A stretch of DNA of 64,000 nt from positions 1 to 64,000 of the forward strand of contig NZ_CYUD01000006.1 in NCBI RefSeq assembly GCF_001458295.1, read 5' to 3'. Shown here in pieces: positions 8,910-17,832 of this stretch (the first letter of the stretch is position 1; every line of letters starts with the position of its first letter). The notes beneath the pieces were generated by a model. That model searched no databases. It saw only the letters and a program-made list of their open reading frames with translations, and had not been told where the DNA came from. A program made the position numbers and the translations under genes. The DNA comes from Ruegeria denitrificans. Lineage in GTDB: Bacteria; Pseudomonadota; Alphaproteobacteria; Rhodobacterales; Rhodobacteraceae.

Positions 8910-10012
8910 AGATCACCCGCCTTTCGGTCTATCATGTCGACCTGCCGTTGGAGCATCCTTATTGGCTGTCCGGCGGGCGGTTGAAATTCGAAGTGCTGGA
9001 CGCGACGCTGGTCAAGATGGAAACCGATGCCGGGCTGGTCGGCTGGGGCGAAGGTACGCCTTGGGGCCACACCTATGTACCCGCGCATGGTCCAGGCATT
9101 CGCGCGGGGATTCAGACCGTGGCACCTTTCATTCTGGGTCTTGATCCGCGCCGGGTGCTGGATGTGGAACGCACGATGGATACTGCGCTGTCCGGTCACC
9201 TCTATGCCAAAAGCCCTATCGACATGGCCTGTTGGGACATTGCCGGTCAGGCCGCGGGTCTGCCGATTGCCGATCTGATGGGCGGCGGGTCGCGGACACC
9301 GCGCCCGATTGCCTCTTCGGTCGGGGCCAAGACCGTCGAAGAAACCCGTGAAGTGATGGAGCGCTATCGCAGCCGTGGTTACGTCGCCCATTCGGTGAAA
9401 ATCGGCGGCGATGTGGAACGCGACATTGCCCGCGTGCGCGATGTTGAAAGCATCCGTCGACCGGGTGAGATCGTCCTCTACGACGTAAACCGGGGCTGGA
9501 CCCGGCAACAGGCCCTTCGGGTGATGAGCGCCTGCGAGGACCTGAACGTCATCTTTGAACAACCTGGTGAGACGCTGGACGATATCGCAGCTATTTCCGG
9601 CCGCCACGCCTCGCCCGTCTCAGCAGATGAAAGCCTGGTCACATTGCAGGACGCCGCACGCATTGCCCGCGAGGGGCTGGCCGAGGTTTTTGGAATCAAG
9701 CTGAACCGCGTCGGCGGGCTGACCAAGGCCGCGCGTATGCGGGATATTGCGCTGGCGCATGGGATCGACATGTTCGTGATGGCGACCGGAGGCTCGGTTC
9801 TGGCCGATACCGAGGCGCTGCATCTGGCATCCACCATCCCGGATGAAAATTGTCACGCAGTTTGGGCCTGTCAGGACATGATCACCGTCGATATTGCGGG
9901 TGGCCGTGGGCCGCGCAACATCGATGGCCACCTGCACTTGCCTGAAACGCCCGGCTTTGGCGTCCACCCCGACGAAGACACGCTGGGCGATCCGGTTGGA
10001 GTTTATCAATGA
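8906..10012 (+). CDS. Enolase-superfamily enzyme 2, cis-3-hydroxy-L-proline dehydratase-like
   Basis: A 368-residue enolase-superfamily protein with metal ligands D193 (YDVNRGW), E218 (FEQPGE) and D241 (SADESL) and lysines K165 (SVKIGGDV) and K265 (GIKLNRVGG). The stretches LPLEHPYWLSGGRLKFE, GWGEGTPWGHTYVPAHGPG and VMATGGSVLADTEALH agree closely with what I remember of the Labrenzia aggregata cis-3-hydroxy-L-proline dehydratase, which converts that amino acid to delta1-pyrroline-2-carboxylate. I could not run an alignment, so this rests on memory. If right, it anchors the operon to (hydroxy)proline or hydroxyproline-betaine breakdown. ATGA overlaps on both sides put it in the middle of the operon. 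Confidence 0.82.
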   Translation: MKITRLSVYHVDLPLEHPYWLSGGRLKFEVLDATLVKMETDAGLVGWGEGTPWGHTYVPAHGPGIRAGIQTVAPFILGLDPRRVLDVERTMDTALSGHLYAKSPIDMACWDIAGQAAGLPIADLMGGGSRTPRPIASSVGAKTVEETREVMERYRSRGYVAHSVKIGGDVERDIARVRDVESIRRPGEIVLYDVNRGWTRQQALRVMSACEDLNVIFEQPGETLDDIAAISGRHASPVSADESLVTLQDAARIAREGLAEVFGIKLNRVGGLTKAARMRDIALAHGIDMFVMATGGSVLADTEALHLASTIPDENCHAVWACQDMITVDIAGGRGPRNIDGHLHLPETPGFGVHPDEDTLGDPVGVYQ

Positions 10013-11112
10013 GGATCAACAAGATAACGCTTTGGTCGGCCGATCTAACCAGCCATGAGACTTATCACATGGCCGACGGCAAGACCTGCGCCACGGTCAA
10101 GACACATGTCCTGTGCCTTGAAACGGATACCGGTCTGAAGGGCTGGGGTGAGGTCTGCCCGATCCCTCATTATTTGCCAGCCTATGCTGACGGTGTACCG
10201 GGGGCGGTTGCAGAAATGGGGCCGGAAATTCTGGGTGTGTCCCCGTTTGGTGCCGATGCACCGATGCACAAATTGGATGGAGTCCTGCAGGGGCATTTCT
10301 ATGCAAAATCCATCGTCGATATCGCCCTGTGGGACCTGTTCGGTCAGGCCACAGGCCAACCGGTCTATGCTTTGTTGGGCGGGCGGACGCGGAAGGACAT
10401 GCCGCTTTATCATTCGATCACTTGTATCGCACCGGACGATATGGCCCGGATCGCCAAAACCGCCTACCAAGCCGATATTCGCCAGTTTCAGGTCAAGCTG
10501 GGGGTCGAAGGCGACTGGCAGGCCGATGCGGAGCGCCTGATCAAAGTGCGCGAGGCTGTCGGGCCGGGCCCTCTGGTCTATGGCGACTGGAATTGCGGCG
10601 CATCACGATTGCAGGCCACGCGTACAGGGCGGGCCGTAGCGCATCTGGACGTTATGTTGGAGCAGCCCTGCAAGACTTTGGAGGATTGCGCCGCCGTGCG
10701 GCAGGCCACCGGCTTGCCGATGAAGATTGACGAAAACGCCTTTGATCTGGCCTCGTTGCTGCGTGCGCACGAACTGGGCTGCATGGATGCGGTAGCGTTG
10801 AAATTGTCCAAGTTCGGTGGCTTGTCGGCGATGCGCCGCGCGCGCGACTTGATCGTACATCTAGGGGCCGAGATTTGCGCCGAATGCACCTGGGGCTCGG
10901 ATATCGTCACCGCAGCCTCGCTGCATTTCGCGGCCTCGACACCGCATGGATCGCTGCTGAATACCTGTGATCTGTCGTCCTATGTGGCGCCACGCCTTTG
11001 CCCGGTCGCACCAAATCGTGAAAACGGTCGGATTGCCCCGCCCGAAGGTTCGGGATTAGGTGTTTCACCTGACCCAGAAGTTCTTGGTTCCCCGATACTG
11101 GAGATCGTGTGA
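10009..11112 (+). CDS. Enolase-superfamily (mandelate racemase/MLE) enzyme 3
   Basis: A 367-residue enolase-superfamily protein with metal ligands D193 (GDWNCG), E218 (LEQPCK) and D241 (KIDENA), and catalytic lysine candidates K163 (QVKLGVEGDW, with a two-residue insertion after the motif relative to the paralogues) and K265 (ALKLSKFGG). The capping domain differs from the other two (SADLTSHETYHMADGKT at 10-26), so the substrate probably differs as well. It belongs to the two-lysine subgroup that includes proline-betaine and hydroxyproline-betaine epimerases. The ATG overlaps the preceding stop by 4 nt; the following aminotransferase starts one base after its stop codon. Confidence 0.84.
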   Translation: MRINKITLWSADLTSHETYHMADGKTCATVKTHVLCLETDTGLKGWGEVCPIPHYLPAYADGVPGAVAEMGPEILGVSPFGADAPMHKLDGVLQGHFYAKSIVDIALWDLFGQATGQPVYALLGGRTRKDMPLYHSITCIAPDDMARIAKTAYQADIRQFQVKLGVEGDWQADAERLIKVREAVGPGPLVYGDWNCGASRLQATRTGRAVAHLDVMLEQPCKTLEDCAAVRQATGLPMKIDENAFDLASLLRAHELGCMDAVALKLSKFGGLSAMRRARDLIVHLGAEICAECTWGSDIVTAASLHFAASTPHGSLLNTCDLSSYVAPRLCPVAPNRENGRIAPPEGSGLGVSPDPEVLGSPILEIV

Positions 11113-11113
11113 G

Positions 11114-12391
11114 ATGCTAAAAATCAATACTCAATCCGAATGGATCGACCGTGCAAATGCAGTTCTGCCGGCCGGAGGGTTTGGCAATTTCGATCCCGGC
11201 ATCATCATTGCGCGCGGCGAAGGCAGCCGTGTCTGGGATGAGGACGGCAACGAATATATCGACTACCTGATCGGGTCCGGCCCCATGCTGCTGGGCCATG
11301 GCCACCCCGAGGTGATGGAGGCGGTTTTGGAGCAACTGCCCAAGGGCATGACCTTCTTTGCCAATAACTCTAAAGGTATCGAACTGGCCGAAGCGATCAT
11401 CGACGCGGTGCCCTGCTGCGAACAGGTGCGCTTTGTCGCCTCGGGCGGTGAAGCGGATATGTACGCGATCCGTCTGGCCCGCGCCTATACCAGACGTACC
11501 AAGATCCTGAAATTCGAAGGCGGATATCATGGCATGAGCGCCGAGGCGCAGATGAGCCTTGCGCCCAGTCGGCAGGTCAACTTTCCACAGGCGGTGCCTG
11601 ACAGTGCGGGTATACCCGACAGCGTGGCCGAGCAGGTACTGGTTGCACCTTTCAACGACCTTGAGGCGGTGTCTGCTCTGCTGGACGAACATGACGATGT
11701 CGCCGCGATCATGGTTGAACCTCTGCAACGGATCGTGCCGCCCGAACCCGGCTACCTGCAGGGCCTGCGCGATCTTTGCAACAAGCACCAAGTCTTGTTG
11801 ATCTTTGACGAGATCGTCACCGGGTTCCGCCTGGCCTATGGCGGGGCGCAGGAAAAATACGGGGTGACGCCCGATATATGTACGTTGGGCAAGGCAACTG
11901 GCGGCGGCTTTCCTCTGGCCGCTCTGGGTGCCAGCGCCGAGATCATGAAGCATTTCAATAAGGCGCAGGTCGGTGAAGAAGGCTGGCTGATGCAGCTGGG
12001 CACCTTGTCTGGCAATCCGGTGGCCTCGGTCGCGGGTCTAAAAACCCTGGAGATTCTGCGCCGTGATGGAACCTATGACCAGCTTCGTGCAACCGGGGCC
12101 GCGTTGCAGCAGATTCAGGTGGACGCGCTGACCCGAGCGGGCATTCCGCATCGAGTCGTCGGCGATGAAACGCTGTTCGATATCTACTTTACCGATGCGA
12201 TCTGCCGCGACTATCGCAGTGCCAGACATGACGACCCGCAGCGCAACGTGATTTACAACGATACGTTGCGCGCACAGGGAATCTTCAAAGCCCCCGGAAA
12301 GCTTTATCCGTCGCTGGCGGTCACCCAGGCGGATTTGGAACAGACTCGGTTAGCCGTCAATCAGGCAGTGCGGGCGATCTGTGCTGTCTGA
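11114..12391 (+). CDS. Class III aminotransferase (glutamate-1-semialdehyde aminomutase-like)
   Basis: A 425-residue fold-type I PLP enzyme. PLP-phosphate and cofactor-binding segments are visible (FVASGGEADMYAIRLAR, FEGGYHGMSAEAQMSL, LIFDEIVTGFRLAYGG), and the Schiff-base lysine is in TLGKATGGGFPLAAL. It is hemL-like in style, but haem genes elsewhere in the window do not include it and its position as last gene of the catabolic operon argues for an amino-acid substrate, perhaps an omega-amino or semialdehyde intermediate. I chose ATG 11114, one base after the previous stop; an in-frame start at 11060 would overlap the previous gene by 53 nt and add residues outside the family pattern. Confidence 0.85.
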   Translation: MLKINTQSEWIDRANAVLPAGGFGNFDPGIIIARGEGSRVWDEDGNEYIDYLIGSGPMLLGHGHPEVMEAVLEQLPKGMTFFANNSKGIELAEAIIDAVPCCEQVRFVASGGEADMYAIRLARAYTRRTKILKFEGGYHGMSAEAQMSLAPSRQVNFPQAVPDSAGIPDSVAEQVLVAPFNDLEAVSALLDEHDDVAAIMVEPLQRIVPPEPGYLQGLRDLCNKHQVLLIFDEIVTGFRLAYGGAQEKYGVTPDICTLGKATGGGFPLAALGASAEIMKHFNKAQVGEEGWLMQLGTLSGNPVASVAGLKTLEILRRDGTYDQLRATGAALQQIQVDALTRAGIPHRVVGDETLFDIYFTDAICRDYRSARHDDPQRNVIYNDTLRAQGIFKAPGKLYPSLAVTQADLEQTRLAVNQAVRAICAV

Positions 12392-12412
12392 AACTGTGTT
12401 GTGAAAGTAATC

Positions 12413-12441
12413 GGGCCGCCGTCAAAATATGACAGCGGCCC
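12413..12441 (+). terminator. Hairpin after the catabolic operon
   Basis: GGGCCGC at 12413-12419 pairs with GCGGCCC at 12435-12441, extended after one mismatch by GTC/GAC around an AT-rich loop. There is no T-run after it. It sits 22 nt past the aminotransferase stop; the rest of the gap to hemC (12442-12617) is AT-rich with no gene seen. Confidence 0.45.
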
Positions 12442-12617
12442 TAACCAATCGGATATCAAGATTTCGTCTCGCCCCCTCGAATACCACTTAATCAAACAAA
12501 CTGAACAATAAACTTTTCGACTTTTTCGAGACTGAACTGACGTCTCAATTGGTGTGCTTTATTGATGCCCGATTTAGGTGCGGGTCACAGTGAAGTAATT
12601 CACATTCAATAAATTTT

Positions 12618-13577
12618 TTAGGATCTCCAGTCGAAAAACCCCGGACCGGCCTGTTTCAGCAGCGTTTGCGCCATGGCGCGACCCATCTCAGCGCCGTCAG
12701 AGATTGCACCGGTTTGGTCTTCGGCGATCGCCTCGGACCCGTCGGGGCGCAACACCTCGCCGCGCAAGCGCAGTTGACCGCCCTGCACTTCGGCCAGACC
12801 AGCGATGGGGGTTTCGCAGGATCCGTCCAGTGCCGCCAGCAAGGCCCGTTCAGCCGCCAGACGTTGGCCGGTCTCGGTATGGTGGATCGCTTCGAGCATA
12901 CCCGCTGCGCGGGAATCGTTGCTGCGGCGTTCGATACCGATGGTGCCCTGTGCGATGGCGGGGAGCATGTCCTCGGGGGCGATGGCGGTGGCGGGAACCT
13001 CGGCCATGTTCAAGCGGCGGATGCCTGCCATGGCCAGAAACGTGCAGTCCGCCACGCCGTCAGCCAGTTTCTTCAGGCGCGTCTGCACATTGCCGCGAAA
13101 TTCGACCACGTTCAGGTCAGGCCGCCGGTTCAGCAGCTGCGCCCGACGACGCAGGGATGAGGTGCCGACCACCGCGCCCTGCGGCAGTTCGTGGATCGAG
13201 GTCAGGCTGGGCGAAATAAACGCATCGCGGACATCCTCACGTGGCAGGAACATATCCAGTACCAGGCCTGCGGGCTGTTCCACCGGCATGTCTTTGGTGG
13301 AATGCACAGCAATGTCGATATCGCCGCGCAGCATCGCCTCTTCGATTTCCTTGGTGAACAGACCCTTGTTGCCGATCTCTTTCAACGGGCGGTCGGCGTC
13401 GATCATTGCGCGGTTGTCGCCGGTGGTCTTGATCACCACGATCTCGAACGCCTCTTCCGGCAGATCATGCGCAGCGCCCAGCCGTTGCCGGGTTTCGTAA
13501 GCTTGTGCCAGCGCCAGAGGCGATCCACGGGTGCCAATTTTCAGCGGTGAGTCGGGGGAAGGCAGGGTCAGTGTCAT
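12618..13577 (-). CDS. hemC: Porphobilinogen deaminase (hydroxymethylbilane synthase)
   Basis: A 319-residue cytoplasmic enzyme that polymerises four porphobilinogens into hydroxymethylbilane in haem synthesis. KIGTRGSPLALAQ at the N terminus, IGNKGLFTKEIEEAML, DIAVHSTKDMP and the dipyrromethane-cofactor cysteine in LDGSCETPIAGL are all present. I start it at ATG 13577 (MTLTLPSPDSPLKIG); the open frame continues upstream to 13796 but those residues look non-coding and run into the divergent hemE gene. Length is normal for the family. It is divergent from hemE, so one short intergenic promoter region (13578-13684) probably serves both. Confidence 0.96.
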   Translation of the reverse strand: MTLTLPSPDSPLKIGTRGSPLALAQAYETRQRLGAAHDLPEEAFEIVVIKTTGDNRAMIDADRPLKEIGNKGLFTKEIEEAMLRGDIDIAVHSTKDMPVEQPAGLVLDMFLPREDVRDAFISPSLTSIHELPQGAVVGTSSLRRRAQLLNRRPDLNVVEFRGNVQTRLKKLADGVADCTFLAMAGIRRLNMAEVPATAIAPEDMLPAIAQGTIGIERRSNDSRAAGMLEAIHHTETGQRLAAERALLAALDGSCETPIAGLAEVQGGQLRLRGEVLRPDGSEAIAEDQTGAISDGAEMGRAMAQTLLKQAGPGFFDWRS

Positions 13578-13684
13578 GGCCACAGCTTTAGTCGCGTCAC
13601 ATTGCCCTGACAATGGGGGCACACCTTGACAAATTGCCACTGAGGGCCGACCCGTTGCGACAAACCAGACGATTGGGGACAAAG

Positions 13685-14719
13685 ATGGCCGAGACAAAGA
13701 AACTGCTGCGGGCGCTGGCGGGTGAGGTGCAGGATGTGCCGCCGATCTGGATGATGCGTCAGGCCGGGCGGTATCTGCCAGAATACCGCGCGACACGGGC
13801 GCAAGCCGGAGATTTTCTGTCGCTCTGTTATAACCCTGAACTGGCCGCCGAGGTGACGTTGCAGCCGATACGGCGCTATGGGTTCGACGCGGCGATCTTG
13901 TTTGCCGATATCCTGCTGGTGCCGCAGGCGCTGGGCGCAGATTTATGGTTTGTCACCGGTGAAGGCCCGCGCCTGTCGACTACTACGCAGCAATCGGAGT
14001 TCGATGCGCTGAAACCGGTCGAGGATATCCACGAAACCCTGTCGCCGGTCTATGAGACGGTGCGGATCCTGTCGCGCGACTTGCCGTCCGAGACGACCCT
14101 GATCGGGTTCGCGGGCGCGCCCTGGACGGTGGCGACCTATATGATCGCCGGGCGCGGTACCCCGGATCAGGGGCCAGCGCATGCGTTACGCGAGGAGAAT
14201 ACCGCCTTGTTCGAGGCGCTGTTGGAGCGAATCACGCTGGCCACAATCGAATACCTCTCTGCCCAGATCGAGGCCGGGGCCGAGGTGGTCAAGATTTTTG
14301 ACAGTTGGGCCGGGTCATTGAAGGGTGAGGCATTCCGGAAATACGCGCTTGAGCCATGTCGGGTGATCACACAGGCCATCAAGGAACGCCATCCCGGTAT
14401 CCCGGTGGTTGGTTTCCCACGTGAGGCCGGGGATGGCTATATCGGATTTGCCAATGCGACCGGTGTGGATTGCGTGGCGCTTGATAACTCGGTTTCGCCG
14501 GAATGGGCAGCGCAACATGTGCAAGCGGATGGATGTGTTCAGGGCAATCTTGCCTCGTCCCATATGGTGACGGGCGGTCAGGCGCTGGTGGATGAGACGC
14601 GGCAGATCGTTAAGGCGTTCTCGAAAGGTCCGCATATTTTCAATCTGGGTCACGGGATCACACCGGATGCCGATCCCGAGAATGTGCAATTGATGATCGA
14701 CACGGTGCGCGGACGGTAA
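13685..14719 (+). CDS. hemE: Uroporphyrinogen decarboxylase
   Basis: A 344-residue enzyme that decarboxylates uroporphyrinogen III to coproporphyrinogen III. The family signatures [16 protein letters not shown] (near residue 20) and [14 protein letters not shown] are clear, and [12 protein letters not shown] carries the active-site Asp. ATG 13685 is chosen because the N terminus ([11 protein letters not shown]) matches the family; upstream in-frame codons from 13613 lie in the hemC/hemE promoter gap. It is transcribed away from hemC and is followed by a strong hairpin. Confidence 0.96.
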   Translation: MAETKKLLRALAGEVQDVPPIWMMRQAGRYLPEYRATRAQAGDFLSLCYNPELAAEVTLQPIRRYGFDAAILFADILLVPQALGADLWFVTGEGPRLSTTTQQSEFDALKPVEDIHETLSPVYETVRILSRDLPSETTLIGFAGAPWTVATYMIAGRGTPDQGPAHALREENTALFEALLERITLATIEYLSAQIEAGAEVVKIFDSWAGSLKGEAFRKYALEPCRVITQAIKERHPGIPVVGFPREAGDGYIGFANATGVDCVALDNSVSPEWAAQHVQADGCVQGNLASSHMVTGGQALVDETRQIVKAFSKGPHIFNLGHGITPDADPENVQLMIDTVRGR

Positions 14720-14726
14720 TGGGGAA

Positions 14727-14752
14727 GGGGGCCAGCCCCCGAGATATTTTTA
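14727..14752 (+). terminator. hemE terminator, part of a Rhodobacteraceae-type repeat
   Basis: GGGGGC at 14727-14732 pairs with GCCCCC at 14735-14740 and is followed by GAGATATTTTTAG. The combination of a GGGGGC/GCCCCC hairpin plus GAGATATTT and a GATGAAG tail (to 14763) is one I remember as recurrent at gene ends in this family. The tail encodes the last codons of the convergent CoA transferase gene. Confidence 0.6.
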
Positions 14753-15859
14753 GCCGGATGAAGAGGCGGATTCTTGTGGTGCGTTAAGCTCGTTCAGGAT
14801 GTCCTGACGATGTTCTCCGCGCGCAGGGCTGGGTTTGGGCTGCCATTCGGCGGTTGAGAATCTTGGGGCGGGGGCTGCTTGCAGGATGCCGTCAGGTGCC
14901 TGCCAGGTCTGGCGCACGGTATTCATCGGATGGGCCTGCGCTTCTGAAGGGCTGAGGACTGGCGCAACGCATGCATCGGTGCCTTCGAACAGGTCTGCCC
15001 AATGATCCCGGGGTTTGGTTGCGAATATTTCGATCAGACGTTGGGACAGCGCGGGCCAATTAGTGCGATTGTATTGCTGTTGGAATTCAGGATCGTCCGA
15101 CAGGCCCAGTTTTTGCAGAAACTGGGCGTAGAACTTGGGTTCAAGACATTGAACCGTCACGAAGCCTCCGTCGGCACAAGCGTAAGTGCGGCTCCAATGA
15201 GGGCCGTCCAGCAGGCTTTGACCGCGTATGTCTGACAGGTTTCCCGTTTGGCCCAGGCTCATCAGCAGGTTCATCATGTGGGCTGAACCGTCATAGATCG
15301 CGGCGTCGACAATTGTGCCTTTGCCGGTTCTTTGCGCATTCAGCAGCCCGGCCAGTAGGCCAGCGACCAAATACATGGCGCCACCGCCGATATCACCGAC
15401 CAGCGTGGCAGGGGTTTGCGGCGGATGACCGGGAGGCGATCCGTACCAGAGCGCGCCGGACAGGGCGATATAGTTCAGGTCATGGCCGGCCGTGTCCGAC
15501 AGAGGGCTGCCCTGACCCCAGCCGGTCATCCGACAGTAGACCAGTTTGGGCTTCAGATCATGACAGAGCTCGGGACCAAGGCCGAGCTTTTCCATCACGC
15601 CAGGTCGAAATCCTTCGATCAGCGCATCAGCCGAGGCGATCAGGCGTTTGGCATTCTGCAGATCGTGCGCGTCTTTCAGGTTCAGATCAATCGACCGTTT
15701 GCCGCGATCCAGAACCGAGCGTTCGGGCATACCGGGCGTTACCGCCTGCCCCTTGCGGTGGATGGTGATGACGTCCGCACCCATATCCGCCAGCATCATG
15801 GCGGCAAATGGGGCAGGGCCCAGCCCTTCGATCTCGATGATCCGAATACCGTTCAGCAT
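14750..15859 (-). CDS. CaiB/BaiF family CoA transferase (alpha-methylacyl-CoA racemase-like)
   Basis: A 369-residue class III CoA-transferase-family protein. The N terminus MLNGIRIIEIEGLGPAPFAA, the nucleotide/CoA region DVITIHRKG and the catalytic Asp candidate in GHDLNYIALSGAL fit the alpha-methylacyl-CoA racemase (Amacr) branch, which epimerises 2-methyl-branched acyl-CoAs. The start is ATG 15859; the frame is open further upstream to 16285 but that part overlaps the divergent ABC gene. The C-terminal residues ESASSSG come from a palindromic repeat. It stands alone, between hemE and the ABC transporter. Confidence 0.87.
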   Translation of the reverse strand: MLNGIRIIEIEGLGPAPFAAMMLADMGADVITIHRKGQAVTPGMPERSVLDRGKRSIDLNLKDAHDLQNAKRLIASADALIEGFRPGVMEKLGLGPELCHDLKPKLVYCRMTGWGQGSPLSDTAGHDLNYIALSGALWYGSPPGHPPQTPATLVGDIGGGAMYLVAGLLAGLLNAQRTGKGTIVDAAIYDGSAHMMNLLMSLGQTGNLSDIRGQSLLDGPHWSRTYACADGGFVTVQCLEPKFYAQFLQKLGLSDDPEFQQQYNRTNWPALSQRLIEIFATKPRDHWADLFEGTDACVAPVLSPSEAQAHPMNTVRQTWQAPDGILQAAPAPRFSTAEWQPKPSPARGEHRQDILNELNAPQESASSSG

Positions 15860-16030
15860 TGCGCCCCTCCGTTTCGGCGCAGGGTTTCGCCTTGTCCGGT
15901 GAATTGCAAGGCCCGCGTTGCGCGCAACAGCGGGCTTTCCAACTGCAAAAAAGCGCAGGGCTTTGTGCGAAATTGACCTGTTATGCGCCGGACGGGCGGG
16001 GTAGGGTCGCCGCCAGAACGGGGAACCTGC

Positions 16031-16960
16031 ATGACAACCATTCTTTCGATCAAGGATCTGCGCAAATCCTATGCCGACGGGTTTGAGGCGCTGAAAGGCG
16101 TTTCGCTGGATATTGAGCAGGGGGAAATCCTGGCGCTGCTGGGGCCCAATGGGGCCGGCAAGACGACGCTGATTTCCACCATCTGCGGCATCACCACGCC
16201 GACCTCGGGCACGGTTATGGTGGGCGGTCACGATACCCTGACCGATTTTCGCGCCGCGCGCCGGATGATCGGGCTGGTGCCGCAAGAAATCGCGTTGGAG
16301 CCGTTCGAGAAGGTCTGGAACACGGTCCGCCTGTCGCGCGGGTTATTCGGTTTGGGCCGCGACGATGCAAAGATCGAGGATATTCTTCGCAAACTGTCCC
16401 TGTGGGACAAACGCAAGAACGCGATCAAAGAGCTGTCCGGCGGTATGAAGCGCCGGGTGCTGATCGCCAAAGCGCTGTCGCATGAGCCGCGCGTGTTGTT
16501 TCTGGATGAACCCACTGCCGGTGTCGACGTCGAGCTGCGCAAGGATATGTGGGAGATCGTGGCTGAACTGAAGCAGGCCGGTGTCACCATCATTCTGACC
16601 ACGCATTACATCGAAGAGGCCGAAGCTATTGCTGACCGCATCGGTGTCATCGACAAGGGCGAGCTGCTGCTGGTCCAGGACAAGAATACGCTGATGGCTC
16701 AGATGGGGAAAAAGCAGCTCGAGGTGATGCTGAGTGAGCCAATTCAAACCATCCCGGACAGTCTGGCAGAGCATAACCTGATGCTGAATGGCAATGGCGA
16801 TGCGCTGGTCTATACCTATGATACCCATGCCGACCGGACCGGGATCACTACGCTGTTGAATGACGTGGCGCAGGCGGGGCTGGTGTTGCGCGATGTGCAG
16901 ACCCGGCAATCGAGCCTTGAGGAAATCTTTGTCAATCTGGTGTCCGGAGAGCCCGCATGA
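16031..16960 (+). CDS. ABC transporter ATP-binding protein (ABC-2 exporter type)
   Basis: A 309-residue ATPase. Walker A is GPNGAGKTT (near residue 40), signature LSGGMKRR, Walker [12 protein letters not shown], and the H-loop is in [14 protein letters not shown]. The C-terminal extension (about 230-309) is typical of DrrA/NatA-type exporters. ATG 16031 follows a GGGGAA ribosome site; the longer frame from 15983 adds a proline/glycine-rich stretch without support. Its stop overlaps the permease start (ATGA), so the two form an exporter of unknown substrate. Confidence 0.92.
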   Translation: MTTILSIKDLRKSYADGFEALKGVSLDIEQGEILALLGPNGAGKTTLISTICGITTPTSGTVMVGGHDTLTDFRAARRMIGLVPQEIALEPFEKVWNTVRLSRGLFGLGRDDAKIEDILRKLSLWDKRKNAIKELSGGMKRRVLIAKALSHEPRVLFLDEPTAGVDVELRKDMWEIVAELKQAGVTIILTTHYIEEAEAIADRIGVIDKGELLLVQDKNTLMAQMGKKQLEVMLSEPIQTIPDSLAEHNLMLNGNGDALVYTYDTHADRTGITTLLNDVAQAGLVLRDVQTRQSSLEEIFVNLVSGEPA

Positions 16961-17718
16961 ACTGGTCTGCTATTGCCGCCATCTACCGGTTCGAAATGGC
17001 CCGGTTCTTTCGTACTCTGGCGCAGAGCTTTCTGTCGCCTGTCCTTTCAACTTCGCTGTATTTCGTGGTTTTTGGAACGGCCATCGGTAGCCGTATTCAG
17101 GAAGTTGAGGGCGTGTCCTACGGCGCGTTCATCGTGCCGGGGCTGATCATGCTGTCGGTGGTGATGCTGGCGATCTCCAACGCGTCCTTCGGAATTTATT
17201 TTCCGAAGTTTCTGGGTACGATATACGAGCTGCTCTCAGCACCCGTAGATTTTATCGAAATAGTGATCGGTTATGTCGGGGCGGCCGCAACCAAGGCGCT
17301 TTTCGTGGGGGTGGTCATTCTGGTCACAGCCTCATTCTTCGTGGATTTGCGCATCGAACACCCGTTTGCGATGGCGGCGTTTCTGATCCTGACCTGTCTC
17401 AGCTTTTCTTTGCTGGGGTTCATAATCGGCATCTGGGCCAGCAATTTCGAACAGATGTCGCTGGTGCCGCAGCTTGTCGTGACGCCGCTGATCTTTCTGG
17501 GTGGCACGTTTTATTCCATTTCGATGCTGCCGCCGCTATGGCAGACGGTCACCTTGTTCAACCCTGTTGTCTATCTGATTTCAGGATTTCGTTGGTCGTT
17601 TTACGGGCTGGCGGATGTGCCGATCGGGTTAAGCCTGCTGGCCATTCTGGCCTTTACCGGCCTGTGTCTTGGCATCATCGGTTGGATCTTTAAAACCGGT
17701 TGGCGCATCCGCAGCTAA
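16957..17718 (+). CDS. ABC-2 type transporter permease
   Basis: A 253-residue inner-membrane protein with about six hydrophobic helices, starting with a cytoplasmic [15 protein letters not shown] segment. The ABC-2 pattern ([18 protein letters not shown], then [16 protein letters not shown], then [16 protein letters not shown]) is well preserved. It is coupled to the ATPase by a 4-nt overlap. The pair resembles the YadG/YadH and NodIJ style exporters; the cargo cannot be told. Confidence 0.92.
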   Translation: MNWSAIAAIYRFEMARFFRTLAQSFLSPVLSTSLYFVVFGTAIGSRIQEVEGVSYGAFIVPGLIMLSVVMLAISNASFGIYFPKFLGTIYELLSAPVDFIEIVIGYVGAAATKALFVGVVILVTASFFVDLRIEHPFAMAAFLILTCLSFSLLGFIIGIWASNFEQMSLVPQLVVTPLIFLGGTFYSISMLPPLWQTVTLFNPVVYLISGFRWSFYGLADVPIGLSLLAILAFTGLCLGIIGWIFKTGWRIRS

Positions 17719-17832
17719 GCCACCGAAAGGCGTTGCATTTTTGCCCACCAGCCCTGGGAAATGTGTTCACGTCCCGCTTATCGACAAATCGGTCCCTTGT
17801 TTACCGGTTGGGTGCACTCTACATCGGCACCC

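Noticed and set aside
13578..13796. N-terminal extension of hemC
   Set aside because: The extra residues are low-complexity Ala/Pro/Ser and overlap the hemE start; the family N terminus begins at 13577.
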